Assembly (NCBI GenBank): GCA_964609825.1
Contig: CAZSSH010000011.1
Location: forward strand, 62,001-126,000
DNA length: 64,000 nt
Direction of reading: 5' to 3'
From: CAZSSH01 sp964609825
Lineage (GTDB): Bacteria > Verrucomicrobiota > Lentisphaeria > Victivallales > Victivallaceae
Shown here: piece by piece, positions 39,804 to 48,536 of the stretch
Layout: each line of letters opens with the position of its first letter
How positions within the stretch are numbered: position 1 is the first letter of the stretch
The notes under the pieces: model-generated
Database searches by the model: none
What the model saw: the letters and a program-made list of their open reading frames with translations, nothing else
What the model was told of the DNA's origin: nothing
Translations under genes and position numbers: made by a program

Positions 39804-41440
39804 ATAAATTCAAAACAGTTGTCATGTATTTTATTTTGGTGCTGGTAAGCTTAGTATTGATTTTTGGCGTCAGCCGGATTGAGAATACCCTTGACAGTCA
39901 GGTCGCCGATCACAAATTGAGATTCACCGGCCAAATCAAAAATGCTCCGCCGATGGTGATTTTTACCACGGTCGCCTTGGGGAGTTTTCGTGGTTTGGTG
40001 GCCGACCTTTTGTGGCTGCGCGCCGGAAGCTTGCAGGAGAGCAAGAGCTATTTTGAGATGGTGCAGCTCGCAAGATGGATTACCGATTTGCAGCCGACCT
40101 TCTCCGGCGCGACGGCATATCTGGCTTGGAATATGGCTTACAACATCTCAGTTACGTGCTCCTCGTTTGCCGACCGCTGGCGATGGGTCAATGAGGGAAT
40201 CAAGCTCATCCGCGATCAGGCGTTGGAGTACAATCCCGACGACCCGGTGCTGTATAAAGAGCTCGGCTGGATTTTTCAGCATAAGCTCGGCAACATCATG
40301 GATGATGCTAATTTGTACTATAAAAACCGTTTGGCGATCCAGATGACAGACATTGTCGGCCCGGCGCCGGAGTGGAAAGCGCTGGCCAATGCACCGGTGG
40401 GACAAAAAGCGTTTCTCAAAGCATACGGCGATAATGAGCAATATCAAAAAGCGATGAAACGCGCCAATTTTGAGAACTACGACCAGCTTTATGCCCAGTT
40501 TAAGTCAGTGGCACCGGCGGCATTGCCGACCGAGTTTGTCGCAGGTTTGGAAGCGGACCAGACGCTCTTTAAAAAGTTGACTGATTATTTCCGTGCTGAA
40601 TATTTGCGTGAAAAGTTGAAGCTCGACGCCAAAGAGATTGTTGAAATCAATGATAAATACGGCGTGATGGACTGGCGTGTGCCCGAGTCGCAGGCGATTT
40701 ATTGGGCGACACAGGGGATCAAACACAGTCCTGGCGGCAAAGACTTGAGCTGCGACCGCGTAATTACCCAGTCGTTGTATGAGGCGTTCCGCAACGGGCG
40801 CTTGCTGATGATCGACGAAAAATCCTTTGAGAGCATCGTGGTGGTGCCCAATCTGGCGTTGGTCGACTCGGTCTATCGGATTTACAACGAAGCCGATGAG
40901 CGTTATTACAAGGGCGCCGACAACTCGACATTCCGCAGCGCCAAGATCAACTTTATGAAAGAAGCGGTGACGATTCTCTACAACTACGGCAATTTTACCA
41001 AGGCCGAGGAGTATTACAAGCTTTTGCTCAAAGAGGATCCGGGCGCGTCCAAAGGCTCTCTGGAGGACTTTGTGATGATCACCTGGGCGGAGGAAGTGCG
41101 TGATGCCACGGTAAAGAAGGCGAGTGAAATCATCAGCGGTCTCATTTTCCGCAGTATCAACTATATGATTTACAACGATGCCGATGCTGCGCTGGCCAAT
41201 GAGCGGATTGCCCGGTATATTTACAAAAAGTATCAGGCCGATATGGGTAGCGAAGTGCGGACCAAGCTGCCGCCCTATAACGAAATGAAGCGCGTTGTCG
41301 TCGAAAGCTGCATTAAGACATTCCCGCCGATGGTGGTGGAAATACTCAAGGCCAAAATCAAAGAGGAACAACTTGCCGAAGCAGAGGAAAAAAACGGCGG
41401 CACCAAACCCGGTGATGTTCTTGTTCCTCTCAAAAAGTGA
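39800..41440 (+). CDS. membrane-anchored TPR-like protein of unknown function
   Basis: 546 residues. One N-terminal membrane helix (VVMYFILVLVSLVLIFGV), then a mostly helical extracytoplasmic region with TPR-like units: LGSFRGLVADLLWLRAGSLQ, LARWITDLQPTFSGATAYLA, VLYKELGWIFQHKLGNIMDD and a later TKAEEYYKLLLKEDPGA. Similar proteins with the FRGLVADLLWLRA segment are, as far as I recall, found beside ABC-2 genes in Planctomycetes and Verrucomicrobia. Its four-base overlap with the permease suggests a fixed partner of the exporter. No enzymatic motif is visible. Confidence 0.8.
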   Translation: MNKFKTVVMYFILVLVSLVLIFGVSRIENTLDSQVADHKLRFTGQIKNAPPMVIFTTVALGSFRGLVADLLWLRAGSLQESKSYFEMVQLARWITDLQPTFSGATAYLAWNMAYNISVTCSSFADRWRWVNEGIKLIRDQALEYNPDDPVLYKELGWIFQHKLGNIMDDANLYYKNRLAIQMTDIVGPAPEWKALANAPVGQKAFLKAYGDNEQYQKAMKRANFENYDQLYAQFKSVAPAALPTEFVAGLEADQTLFKKLTDYFRAEYLREKLKLDAKEIVEINDKYGVMDWRVPESQAIYWATQGIKHSPGGKDLSCDRVITQSLYEAFRNGRLLMIDEKSFESIVVVPNLALVDSVYRIYNEADERYYKGADNSTFRSAKINFMKEAVTILYNYGNFTKAEEYYKLLLKEDPGASKGSLEDFVMITWAEEVRDATVKKASEIISGLIFRSINYMIYNDADAALANERIARYIYKKYQADMGSEVRTKLPPYNEMKRVVVESCIKTFPPMVVEILKAKIKEEQLAEAEEKNGGTKPGDVLVPLKK

Positions 41441-41449
41441 GGTCGCAGT

Positions 41450-42685
41450 TTGAGTGATTTGGTTGTTTTGGTGCTCAGCATCGCGATGGCGATGGTGTGC
41501 TCATGTCTGTGCTCCTTGTTAGAGGCGGCGCTGTTGAGTTTGACGCCCAGTCAATTGGCGACGCTCCGACAGAAATCTTCCAAAATCGGCAAGGTTTGCC
41601 AGGGGCTTAAGCATGATATTGACAAGCCGATTGCCGTGATTTTGATTTTTAATACGGCGGCGCATACCATTGGGGCGGCGATTTCCGGGGCCAAATTCGG
41701 CGCCTTGACCGGGCAGAAGGATCTTTGGATTTTTTCGCTTGTATTTACACTGATGATGGTCCAGTACACCGAAATTTTGCCCAAAACATTGGGAGTGCGT
41801 TTCAATCGCTCCATCATGTATTGGGCCGCACGGCCGTTGCAAATTGCGGTGTGGGTGATGCTGCCGTTGATCCGGTTGACTCACTGGATCAACAAGCCCT
41901 TTGAGCGGCGCAGCTCCGGCAATAAGATTGACACCGCCGATGAAATCATGGCGCTGGCGGCGCTGGCGCGGAGCAATCAGACGATCTCCACCCGGCAGGA
42001 ACGGATCATCCGGGCGGTGCCAATGCTCTCGGAGCGGACTGCCGAAGAGGTGATGCTGCCGGTGGAAAATATTTCGTTTATCTCCTCTAATCAAAGTTTG
42101 ACTGATGCCATCGCTTATGCTTCGATTGACTTTCACACCCGTTATCCGGTTTGCGAAAATGGAGATAAAAATAAAGTCGTTGGCTACATCAACTTTAAGG
42201 AGTTGGTGGTGGTGGCAAATCAGAGCAAAGACAAAAAAGAGATCATGGACATCGTCCGTCCGATCGGGTTTGCCGTGCCTGAGGATACGGCGGCCGATTT
42301 GTTGGATAATTTTACGGTGCGCCACTGTCACATGACCATTGTCCGCGATGACAACGGCAAGACGGTAGGATTGGTGACGATGGAGGATATCGTCGAGGAG
42401 CTTTTGGGGGATTTGGATGATGAGTTTGATCATTTGCCGCGGACATTTTATTCGCCGAGCGAATATTTTTGGGTGGTTGGCGGCGGCATTCCGATGACGG
42501 TGCTGGCGCGCGACTCGCATTTGGATTTGCCGCGCCGGGCTGAGCCGGTGGCGGTATGGTTCTCCCGTCAGCTCAATCGCGTCCCAAAGGTAGGGGATGT
42601 GGTGCGGCATGGCAATGCCGAGTTTTATGCCCGCAAAATCCGTCGCGGACAGGTATTGGAGTTTAACTTGCGTCGCTCAAAATAA
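41450..42685 (+). CDS. CNNM/CorC-type membrane protein with CBS domains
   Basis: 411 residues, starting with TTG at 41450, seven bases after GAGG. An N-terminal DUF21 (CNNM) membrane domain has about four helices (VLVLSIAMAMVCSCLCSLLEAALLSL, IAVILIFNTAAHTIGAAISG). A CBS pair (about 195-315) includes VMLPVENISFISSN and ILLEDIVEELLGDLDDE-like VTMEDIVEELLGDLDDEFD, and a C-terminal CorC_HlyC domain ends in the typical AEFYARKIRRGQVLEFNL. The family is linked to Mg/Co ion transport or efflux. Its location in an operon with a metal ATPase is in keeping with that. Confidence 0.88.
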   Translation: MSDLVVLVLSIAMAMVCSCLCSLLEAALLSLTPSQLATLRQKSSKIGKVCQGLKHDIDKPIAVILIFNTAAHTIGAAISGAKFGALTGQKDLWIFSLVFTLMMVQYTEILPKTLGVRFNRSIMYWAARPLQIAVWVMLPLIRLTHWINKPFERRSSGNKIDTADEIMALAALARSNQTISTRQERIIRAVPMLSERTAEEVMLPVENISFISSNQSLTDAIAYASIDFHTRYPVCENGDKNKVVGYINFKELVVVANQSKDKKEIMDIVRPIGFAVPEDTAADLLDNFTVRHCHMTIVRDDNGKTVGLVTMEDIVEELLGDLDDEFDHLPRTFYSPSEYFWVVGGGIPMTVLARDSHLDLPRRAEPVAVWFSRQLNRVPKVGDVVRHGNAEFYARKIRRGQVLEFNLRRSK

Positions 42686-42694
42686 GGAGTAAAG

Positions 42695-43324
42695 ATGCGG
42701 AGAGTTTGCTTTAGTTTTTTGGGCGTGTTGTTTCTGACCGGTTGCACCTCGGTGGATTATGTCGGTCAGAGATTTGACCCGGCGCCCAATTACAAAATTA
42801 TTGAGTATTACACCAAGCCGGGAGATGTGCCGCCGGATCAATATAAAATCATGGGCCGGATGACGGTAACTTATCCCAATGAAGTCGGCCGTTTCCGGGT
42901 TCGCGAAAAGTTGGAGACGCTGGCCCAGGAGTACGGTGCCGATGCTGTCCTCTTGATTGAGATCAAAAAAGTGGAGACGGCGGTTTATGATCTGCCTGCC
43001 CCTCAGCCCGGGCCGGAGCCGTCGGCACCCGCGTTTACGCCGCCGGATGCACCCCCGCCGGATGAAAGCGGTGTGGACAGCAAACTCAATCCCTTTAACG
43101 AGCGGACCCGGTTGCAGGGCGAAGTCGGCCGTCAGGTTCATACAGTGGCGAGATCGATTTTTCTCAAAAATTCGGCCGAATTGCGTAAACTTATGATTGA
43201 GCGCAAGCAACCATTGACTGAGTTTGACAAGATCAAGGACTTTAATGCCAGTGCCACCGGCGCAACCGATGATGAGGCAAAGGATGACAACTCCGATTTG
43301 GAGCAAATGTTAGAGAAGAAGTAA
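42695..43324 (+). CDS. putative lipoprotein with proline-rich linker
   Basis: 209 residues. Signal peptide with lipobox LTGC (Cys17), then a small alpha/beta domain (about 30-90: YYTKPGDVPPDQYKIMGRMTV, REKLETLAQEYGADAVLLIEI) that resembles DUF/YbjQ-like or TolB-associated envelope modules, then a proline-rich stretch (about 104-125) and a charged helical C-terminus. AAGGAG precedes the ATG. It is the last gene of the SPFH-ABC operon; its 3' end overlaps the convergent pseudouridine synthase gene by 15 bases. Function unknown. Confidence 0.8.
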   Translation: MRRVCFSFLGVLFLTGCTSVDYVGQRFDPAPNYKIIEYYTKPGDVPPDQYKIMGRMTVTYPNEVGRFRVREKLETLAQEYGADAVLLIEIKKVETAVYDLPAPQPGPEPSAPAFTPPDAPPPDESGVDSKLNPFNERTRLQGEVGRQVHTVARSIFLKNSAELRKLMIERKQPLTEFDKIKDFNASATGATDDEAKDDNSDLEQMLEKK

Positions 43325-44020
43325 CGACCGATTGACTTCCTCGGGTGTCAGCTCGACGAATTTCCCCGTCGGAAGTTTTCCGAGCCTGAGATTGCCGATC
43401 TGGAGGCGCTTGAGGGTAACCACCGGCGCATTGACAGCTTGGGCGATGCGCCGGATTTCCCGCTTTTTGCCCTCGTTGAGGATAAACTCATAACGGCAGC
43501 CGCCCAAGCTCCGTACGGATTTTACGAGCAGCATCTCCCCCGCGTCGGCGATGCCGTTGGCTATGGTCTGCAACTCCTGTGCAGTTAAAGTCCGCTTAAG
43601 CTCAACTTCATAGACTTTTAAAATCTCAAAGCTCGGGTGAGTGAGGCGGTTGACATAATCGCCGTCGTTGCTCAAAATCAGCAACCCCTCGCTGTCTTTG
43701 TCGAGCCGACCGGCAGAAAACAGCCGGGGATTGCCATCGAGTTTGATCAAATCCACCGCTTTTTTATCCGCATGCGGGTCGTCATTGGTGCAAGTGTAGC
43801 CGCGCGGCTTGTTGAGCATCACATAAACTTTGCGCTCCTCGGCAGTGAGCAAACGGCCGTTGAGCTTGACGCGGTCATCGCCGCTGACGGCACGGCCGGG
43901 GTTGGTTTCCGTTATCTCGTTGACGGTGACGTGCCCGGCTTTGACTTCATCGCCTGCTTTGCGGCGCGAGAGATCGCCGTACATGCTTAAAAATTTGACC
44001 AATCGGAGAGCGTTTTCCAT
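43310..44020 (-). CDS. RsuA/RluB-family 23S/16S rRNA pseudouridine synthase
   Basis: 236 residues. N-terminal S4 RNA-binding domain (about 1-60; VKFLSMYGDLSRRKAGDEVKAG) followed by the catalytic domain with the family motif FSAGRLDKDSEGLLIL, Asp107 being the nucleophile, and LNEGKKREIRRIAQAVNAPV. It isomerises a specific uridine in rRNA; RluB-type (23S) is most likely by similarity but RsuA or RluF cannot be excluded. Divergent from rsmI, with about 70 bases between, and convergent with the upstream operon. Confidence 0.9.
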   Translation of the reverse strand: MENALRLVKFLSMYGDLSRRKAGDEVKAGHVTVNEITETNPGRAVSGDDRVKLNGRLLTAEERKVYVMLNKPRGYTCTNDDPHADKKAVDLIKLDGNPRLFSAGRLDKDSEGLLILSNDGDYVNRLTHPSFEILKVYEVELKRTLTAQELQTIANGIADAGEMLLVKSVRSLGGCRYEFILNEGKKREIRRIAQAVNAPVVTLKRLQIGNLRLGKLPTGKFVELTPEEVNRSLLLL

Positions 44021-44089
44021 TTATTTTTGAATTTCGGTTTGTTTTTTTGCGCTTTTGTATTATTTTACACTCGGGAGACGCTTTTTGCA

Positions 44090-44797
44090 ATGGAAAATTT
44101 AAAAAAAATGCCTGGCGAGGGCAAACTTTATTTGGTCACCACCCCGATCGGCAATCTGGGCGACATGACGCTGCGTGCCTTGGAGGTGCTGAAATCGGTC
44201 GATGTAGTCGCCGCCGAGGACACCCGCCACACCCGTCAACTCTTGACGCACTTTGAAATTCACACCAAGTTGATCAGCTATCACGCCCACAACGAGCACC
44301 GCAAAACCGATGATTTATTGGATCAGGTGGCGTTGGGCTTGTCAGTGGCTTTGGTTTCGGATGCCGGGACCCCGGCGATTGCCGATCCCGGCTTTTTGAT
44401 CGTCCGCGAGGCGGTCAAACGGGGGATTGAGCCGGTGGTTATCCCGGGGGTGTCGGCAGTCACCTTTGCCGCCACCGCGTCGGCGTTGCCGGTGGACCGC
44501 TTCGCCTTTTGGGGGTTTGCTCCGATCAAATCCGGGCGCAAACGCGAATTTTTTGAGGCGATCAAGGCGTCGGCAGTCACGGTATTCTTTTTTGAGTCGC
44601 CGTACCGGGTGACCAAAACCTTGCTTGAGATTGCCGAAGTCGTCGGGCCCGACGCCGATGTTGCGGTCATCCGCGAGGCGACCAAGCTGCATGAGGAAAT
44701 TTTGCGCGGCAAGTCCTCGGAGCTGGCGGAGTTGGCCGCCAAACACGGCGACTGGCGCGGCGAATTTGTGATCGGAGTCAAGAGCAATGCGCAATAA
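44090..44797 (+). CDS. rsmI: 16S rRNA 2'-O-methyltransferase RsmI
   Basis: 235 residues from the ATG at 44090; an upstream in-frame start at 44027 would add a hydrophobic stretch not seen in the family. Tetrapyrrole-methylase fold: LYLVTTPIGNLGDMTLRALEVL, AAEDTRHTRQLL, SDAGTPAIADPGFLIV, VIPGVSAVTFAATASALP, FFESPYRVTKTL, REATKLHEEI. It methylates C1402 of 16S rRNA using S-adenosylmethionine. GGGAG is 12 bases upstream, slightly far. It overlaps the next gene by 11 bases. Confidence 0.95.
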   Translation: MENLKKMPGEGKLYLVTTPIGNLGDMTLRALEVLKSVDVVAAEDTRHTRQLLTHFEIHTKLISYHAHNEHRKTDDLLDQVALGLSVALVSDAGTPAIADPGFLIVREAVKRGIEPVVIPGVSAVTFAATASALPVDRFAFWGFAPIKSGRKREFFEAIKASAVTVFFFESPYRVTKTLLEIAEVVGPDADVAVIREATKLHEEILRGKSSELAELAAKHGDWRGEFVIGVKSNAQ

Positions 44798-45818
44798 ACT
44801 CGGGCTCTATCCCCGCTATACGGCCTTAGGCGCCTCCAGCCGCTACCGCTTTTATCTCTATTTGCCCGCGTTGACCGCGGCGCGGCTGCATCCCTTTATC
44901 AAGCCCTTTTTTTCCAATACCTATTTGCGCAAACTTTACCAAAAAAAGCAGAAATCGCGTTTGCTGGGGGCATTGAGTTTGGTGAAGCGGCTGATTGATG
45001 CCTATTTTATCCCCGCCAAGGCTTTGATTGAGTACGAGTTGCTGCCGCAGCTGCCGTACCGTGTGGAGGCCTTTTTTTTGTGCAATTGCCGCTATGTGCT
45101 TAATTTTGACGACAATGTGTGGGAAAAATACGCGGACAATCCCAAAATGGCGGACAAATACGATCACTTGATTCGTGGCGCGGCCGGAGTTATCGTTGCC
45201 AACGATTATTTGCTCGCCAAGGCTTCCGCTCTCAATGACAATGTGATCAAGATCCCGACCGTGGTCGATCTTGATGCTTACGGAAAGAGCAAGCTCCCCA
45301 AATTTGAGTGCTTTACCGTGGTCTGGATCGGGACGCCGGTGACTTATCAATATGTCTTGGATTATGCCGACACTTTTCGCGCCATGGCGGCCAAAGTTGA
45401 TTTTGAGCTTTTAGTGATTGGCGGCGACGACGCGCGGCCGATCGACGGTGTCCCGATGCGTTTTGCCGCATGGTCAAGCGAAACCGAGGCGGAGCTTTTG
45501 AGCCGCAGTCATGTCGGAGTGATGCCGCTCACCGATGACGCGTTTTCGCGCGGCAAATCGGCGTTTAAACTCATTCAGTATGCCGCCGCCGGGATTCCTG
45601 CCATCGCCAGCAACGTGGGCGAAAACAATCTCGTGATCGCCGACGGCGAAACCGGTTTTTTGGCTGCGGAGACTGCCGATTGGGTCGAGGCGTTGGCGCG
45701 TCTCGCAGCCGACCATGATTTGTATCAAAAAATGTCGCTTGCGGCACGTCAACGCTCCTTTGAGTATTCGCTCCAAAAATATGCCCCGATTTTGATTAAA
45801 TTCTTGAAAAATATTTGA
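44787..45818 (+). CDS. GT4-like glycosyltransferase
   Basis: A 343-residue GT-B fold protein. The N-terminal half has KLGLYPRYTALGASSRYRFY (a common opening in this group) and IVANDYLLAKASALNDNVIKIPTVVDL. The C-terminal half has VVWIGTPVTYQYVLDY, LLVIGGDDARP, GVMPLTDDAFSRGKSAFKLIQYAAAGIPAIAS and NLVIADGETGF, which together form the nucleotide-sugar site. It is likely to act in surface polysaccharide or lipid glycosylation; donor and acceptor are unknown. Start codon lies within the end of rsmI. Confidence 0.83.
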   Translation: MRNKLGLYPRYTALGASSRYRFYLYLPALTAARLHPFIKPFFSNTYLRKLYQKKQKSRLLGALSLVKRLIDAYFIPAKALIEYELLPQLPYRVEAFFLCNCRYVLNFDDNVWEKYADNPKMADKYDHLIRGAAGVIVANDYLLAKASALNDNVIKIPTVVDLDAYGKSKLPKFECFTVVWIGTPVTYQYVLDYADTFRAMAAKVDFELLVIGGDDARPIDGVPMRFAAWSSETEAELLSRSHVGVMPLTDDAFSRGKSAFKLIQYAAAGIPAIASNVGENNLVIADGETGFLAAETADWVEALARLAADHDLYQKMSLAARQRSFEYSLQKYAPILIKFLKNI

Positions 45819-45843
45819 AGAAGTGCTGTTTCGGGTGTATATT
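45815..45843 (+). promoter_or_regulatory. sigma70-type promoter of paaK-purT
   Basis: -35 TTGAAG (45815-45820), a spacer of exactly 17 bases and -10 TATATT (45838-45843), 35 bases before the paaK ATG. It begins within the last codons of the glycosyltransferase gene. Confidence 0.55.
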
Positions 45844-45877
45844 AGCCCAATACACTAATTAATGGGGAAACAAGGAA

Positions 45878-47188
45878 ATGCTTCACTTAAATGACGATTT
45901 GAGTGCTCTCGACTATGTCAATGTCGACTATTTGCGAGAGCTGCAGCTGGCGCGACTTCGCACCATTGTGAAACACGCTTACGACAATGTGCAGCTTTTT
46001 CGCAGCCGCTTGGACGCTTTAAAGCTCAAACCCGAAGACATCAAGTCGCTCACCGATATTTCCAAATTCCCCTTTATGGTTAAAACCGATCTGCGCGACA
46101 CTTATCCCTTTGGCCTCTTTGCATGCCCGATGTCCGAAATCGTCCGGCTTCACGCATCCAGCGGCACGACCGGCAAACCGATTGTGGTCGCCTACAATCA
46201 GCACGATATCAATGTTTGGGCGGAGGTGATGAAGCGCACCTTTGCGAGCTGCGGCTTGACCAAGCAGGATATCATTCAGGTCGCGTATGGCTACGGTCTC
46301 TTTACCGGAGGCTTGGGCGCGCACTACGGCGCCGAAGCGCTGGGCGCCACTGTCATTCCGATTTCGGGCGGCAACACTCAGCGCCAGATCATGTTGATGC
46401 GCGACTTTGGCACCACCGCCATTTGCTGTACCCCGAGTTACTTTAATTTCATCGTCGAGCAGGCCATCGCCGCCGGGATCAATTTGAAGGAGTTGCCGCT
46501 CAAGGTCGGGGTTTTCGGCGCCGAGCCGTGGACCAACGAGATGCGTAAACGCATTGAAGGGGCTTCCAATGTCAAGGCCTACGATATTTACGGTTTGTCC
46601 GAAATCATCGGCCCCGGCGTCGGCATTGAGTGCTATTGCCAAGACGGTTTGCACATTTTTGAGGATCACTTTTATCCTGAAATCATCAACCCGGAGACCG
46701 GCGAAGTATTGCCCGACGGCGAAGTCGGCGAGCTGGTATTGACTACCTTGTCCAAGCAGGCGATGCCGATGATCCGTTACCGGACGCGCGACATCACCCG
46801 GATTTTGACCGGCAAATGCAGTTGCGGTCGGACCTTGCGCCGGATCGACCGGATTTCCTCCCGGAGTGACGATATGTTTATCATTCGCGGTGTCAACGTT
46901 TTTCCGTCGCAAATTGAGACGGCGCTCTTGTCGGTCGAGGGGACGCTCCCTCATTACAACATCGTGCTTTACACCGAAAACAACATGGATAACATCGAGG
47001 TCGATGTCGAAATCAACGCCGAGCTCTTCTCCGACAAGGTGCGGGCGATGGAGGACTTGCAGCACAAGCTCACTTCCGCCATCGAGAGCATCATCGGCAT
47101 TCGCGTCCGGGTCAAAATGGTCGCCCCCAACACCATCACCCGCAGCGAGGGCAAAGCCAAACGCGTCCTTGATCACAGGAATAAATAA
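45878..47188 (+). CDS. paaK: phenylacetate-CoA ligase (PaaK-type adenylate-forming enzyme)
   Basis: 436 residues, a normal length for PaaK. ANL-family motifs: RLHASSGTTGKPIVVAYN (P-loop S94-K100), VAYGYGLFTGGLGAHYGAE, YDIYGLSEIIGPGVG, RYRTRDIT, and the C-terminal RSDDMFIIRGVNVFPSQIE and SEGKAKRV with the catalytic lysine. It joins an aryl or related acid to CoA with ATP. In anaerobic gut-type bacteria such enzymes probably handle phenylacetate, indoleacetate or aryl propionates made from amino acids. AAGGAAA precedes the ATG. purT starts two bases after its stop. Confidence 0.92.
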   Translation: MLHLNDDLSALDYVNVDYLRELQLARLRTIVKHAYDNVQLFRSRLDALKLKPEDIKSLTDISKFPFMVKTDLRDTYPFGLFACPMSEIVRLHASSGTTGKPIVVAYNQHDINVWAEVMKRTFASCGLTKQDIIQVAYGYGLFTGGLGAHYGAEALGATVIPISGGNTQRQIMLMRDFGTTAICCTPSYFNFIVEQAIAAGINLKELPLKVGVFGAEPWTNEMRKRIEGASNVKAYDIYGLSEIIGPGVGIECYCQDGLHIFEDHFYPEIINPETGEVLPDGEVGELVLTTLSKQAMPMIRYRTRDITRILTGKCSCGRTLRRIDRISSRSDDMFIIRGVNVFPSQIETALLSVEGTLPHYNIVLYTENNMDNIEVDVEINAELFSDKVRAMEDLQHKLTSAIESIIGIRVRVKMVAPNTITRSEGKAKRVLDHRNK

Positions 47189-47190
47189 TC

Positions 47191-48372
47191 ATGACCAAAC
47201 TTGGTACCGCATTGACTCCGCGGGCCACCAAAGTGCTGTTTTGCGGCGCGGGTGAGCTCGGCAAAGAAGTGGTGATCGCCATGCAGCGCCTCGGCGTCGA
47301 GGTGATCGCCGTCGACCGTTATGACAACGCTCCCGGGATGCAAGTCGCCCACCGCAGCTATACCATTAATATGCTTGACGGCAAAGCTTTGCGTCATGTC
47401 ATTGAGGCTGAGCGCCCGGATTACATCGTCCCCGAGGTCGAGGCGATCGCCACCGATACCTTGCTCGAGCTCGAAGCCGAGGGCTTTACCGTCATCCCGA
47501 CCGCCCGCGCGGCCAAACTGACCATGAATCGCGAGGGTATCCGCCGTCTCGCCGCCGAAGAGCTCAAGCTTAAAACGTCACCCTACCGCTTTGCCGCCGA
47601 TTTCGCCGAGTTTGAAGCGGCGGTCAAGACCGTCGGCATCCCCTGTGTGGTCAAGCCGATCATGAGCTCCTCCGGTCACGGCCAGAGCGTCATCCGCTCC
47701 GCCGCCGACATCCGCAAATCGTGGGACATTGCCCAGGAGGGCGGCCGCGCCGGCGCCGGCAAGGTGATCGTCGAGGGGTTCATTAATTTTGATTACGAAA
47801 TTACCCTTTTGACCGTCCGTCACGTCGGCGGTACCGTCTTTTTGGAGCCGATCGGCCATCATCAGGTGGACGGCGATTATCAGGAGTCGTGGCAGCCGCA
47901 AGCAATGAGCAAAGCCGCCCGTCTCGAGGCCGAGCGCATCGCCGGACTGGTTACCAATGCTTTGGGCGGCCGCGGGATTTTCGGCGTCGAGCTGTTTGTC
48001 TGCGGCGATGAAGTTATTTTTAGCGAAGTAAGCCCGCGCCCGCATGATACCGGGATGGTTACTTTGATTTCTCAGGATTTGTCCGAGTTTGAGCTCCATG
48101 CCCGCGCCATTCTCGGCTTGCCGATCCCCAATGTCGCCTTTCACGGTCCCTCCGCCTCCAAAGCGGTGGTCGCCGACGGCAACTCCAAGCAAGTTGTATT
48201 CGGCAACTTGGAGAAAGTCCTTGCCGCGCCCGATACCTCGATGCGGCTTTTCGGCAAACCGGAGCTCAAAGGACATCGTCGTTTGGGTGTGATGCTGGCC
48301 CGCGACAAAAGTGTGGACGAGGCCCTCGCCAAGGTCGAAGCCATGCGCGCGGCGCTGACTATTGAGCTTTAA
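47191..48372 (+). CDS. purT: formate-dependent phosphoribosylglycinamide formyltransferase
   Basis: A 393-residue ATP-grasp enzyme. N-terminal VLFCGAGELGKEVVIAMQRLG, VDRYDNAPGMQVAHRS and the PurT-typical EVEAIATDTLLELEAEG; ATP-grasp core CVVKPIMSSSGHGQSVI, GKVIVEGFINFDYEITLL, and FGVELFVCGDEVIFSEVSPRPHDTGMVT with metal-binding residues. It makes formyl-GAR in purine synthesis from formate and ATP instead of formyl-tetrahydrofolate. Directly downstream of paaK and therefore co-transcribed. Confidence 0.96.
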   Translation: MTKLGTALTPRATKVLFCGAGELGKEVVIAMQRLGVEVIAVDRYDNAPGMQVAHRSYTINMLDGKALRHVIEAERPDYIVPEVEAIATDTLLELEAEGFTVIPTARAAKLTMNREGIRRLAAEELKLKTSPYRFAADFAEFEAAVKTVGIPCVVKPIMSSSGHGQSVIRSAADIRKSWDIAQEGGRAGAGKVIVEGFINFDYEITLLTVRHVGGTVFLEPIGHHQVDGDYQESWQPQAMSKAARLEAERIAGLVTNALGGRGIFGVELFVCGDEVIFSEVSPRPHDTGMVTLISQDLSEFELHARAILGLPIPNVAFHGPSASKAVVADGNSKQVVFGNLEKVLAAPDTSMRLFGKPELKGHRRLGVMLARDKSVDEALAKVEAMRAALTIEL

Positions 48373-48398
48373 AATTGATGATTTTTTCGCTTTTGTGC

Positions 48399-48428
48399 TT
48401 GAATTTCGGCAAAAAGTGATTATATTAT
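48399..48428 (+). promoter_or_regulatory. promoter of tRNA-His
   Basis: -35 TTGAAT (48399-48404) and -10 TATATT (48421-48426, 16-base spacer) or TATTAT (48423-48428, 18-base spacer), ending about 15 bases before the tRNA. The A+T-rich gap after purT holds nothing else. Confidence 0.5.
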
Positions 48429-48442
48429 AAAACGTTCCAAAT

Positions 48443-48520
48443 GGTGATTGTAGCTCAGTTGGTTAGAGCGCCTGGTTGTGGCCCAGGAGGTCACGGGTTC
48501 GAATCCCGCCTTTCACCCCA
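48443..48520 (+). tRNA. tRNA-His (GTG), acceptor stem with mismatches
   Basis: Cloverleaf with encoded G-1 (48443) opposite C73, D stem GCTC/GAGC, anticodon stem CCTGG/CCAGG, loop TTGTGGC giving anticodon GTG (His), T loop TTCGAAT and encoded CCA. Odd: the acceptor 5' strand GTGATTG faces CTTTCAC, which leaves two adjacent T-T mismatches (5-68 and 6-67), and the T stem has an A-C pair (49-65). The other arms pair well. The 3' arm would pair perfectly with GTGAAAG, so the 3' end may come from another tRNA. Real and expressed by its promoter and terminator, but its function should be checked. Confidence 0.85.
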
Positions 48521-48536
48521 TTTATCGTGTATTAAC

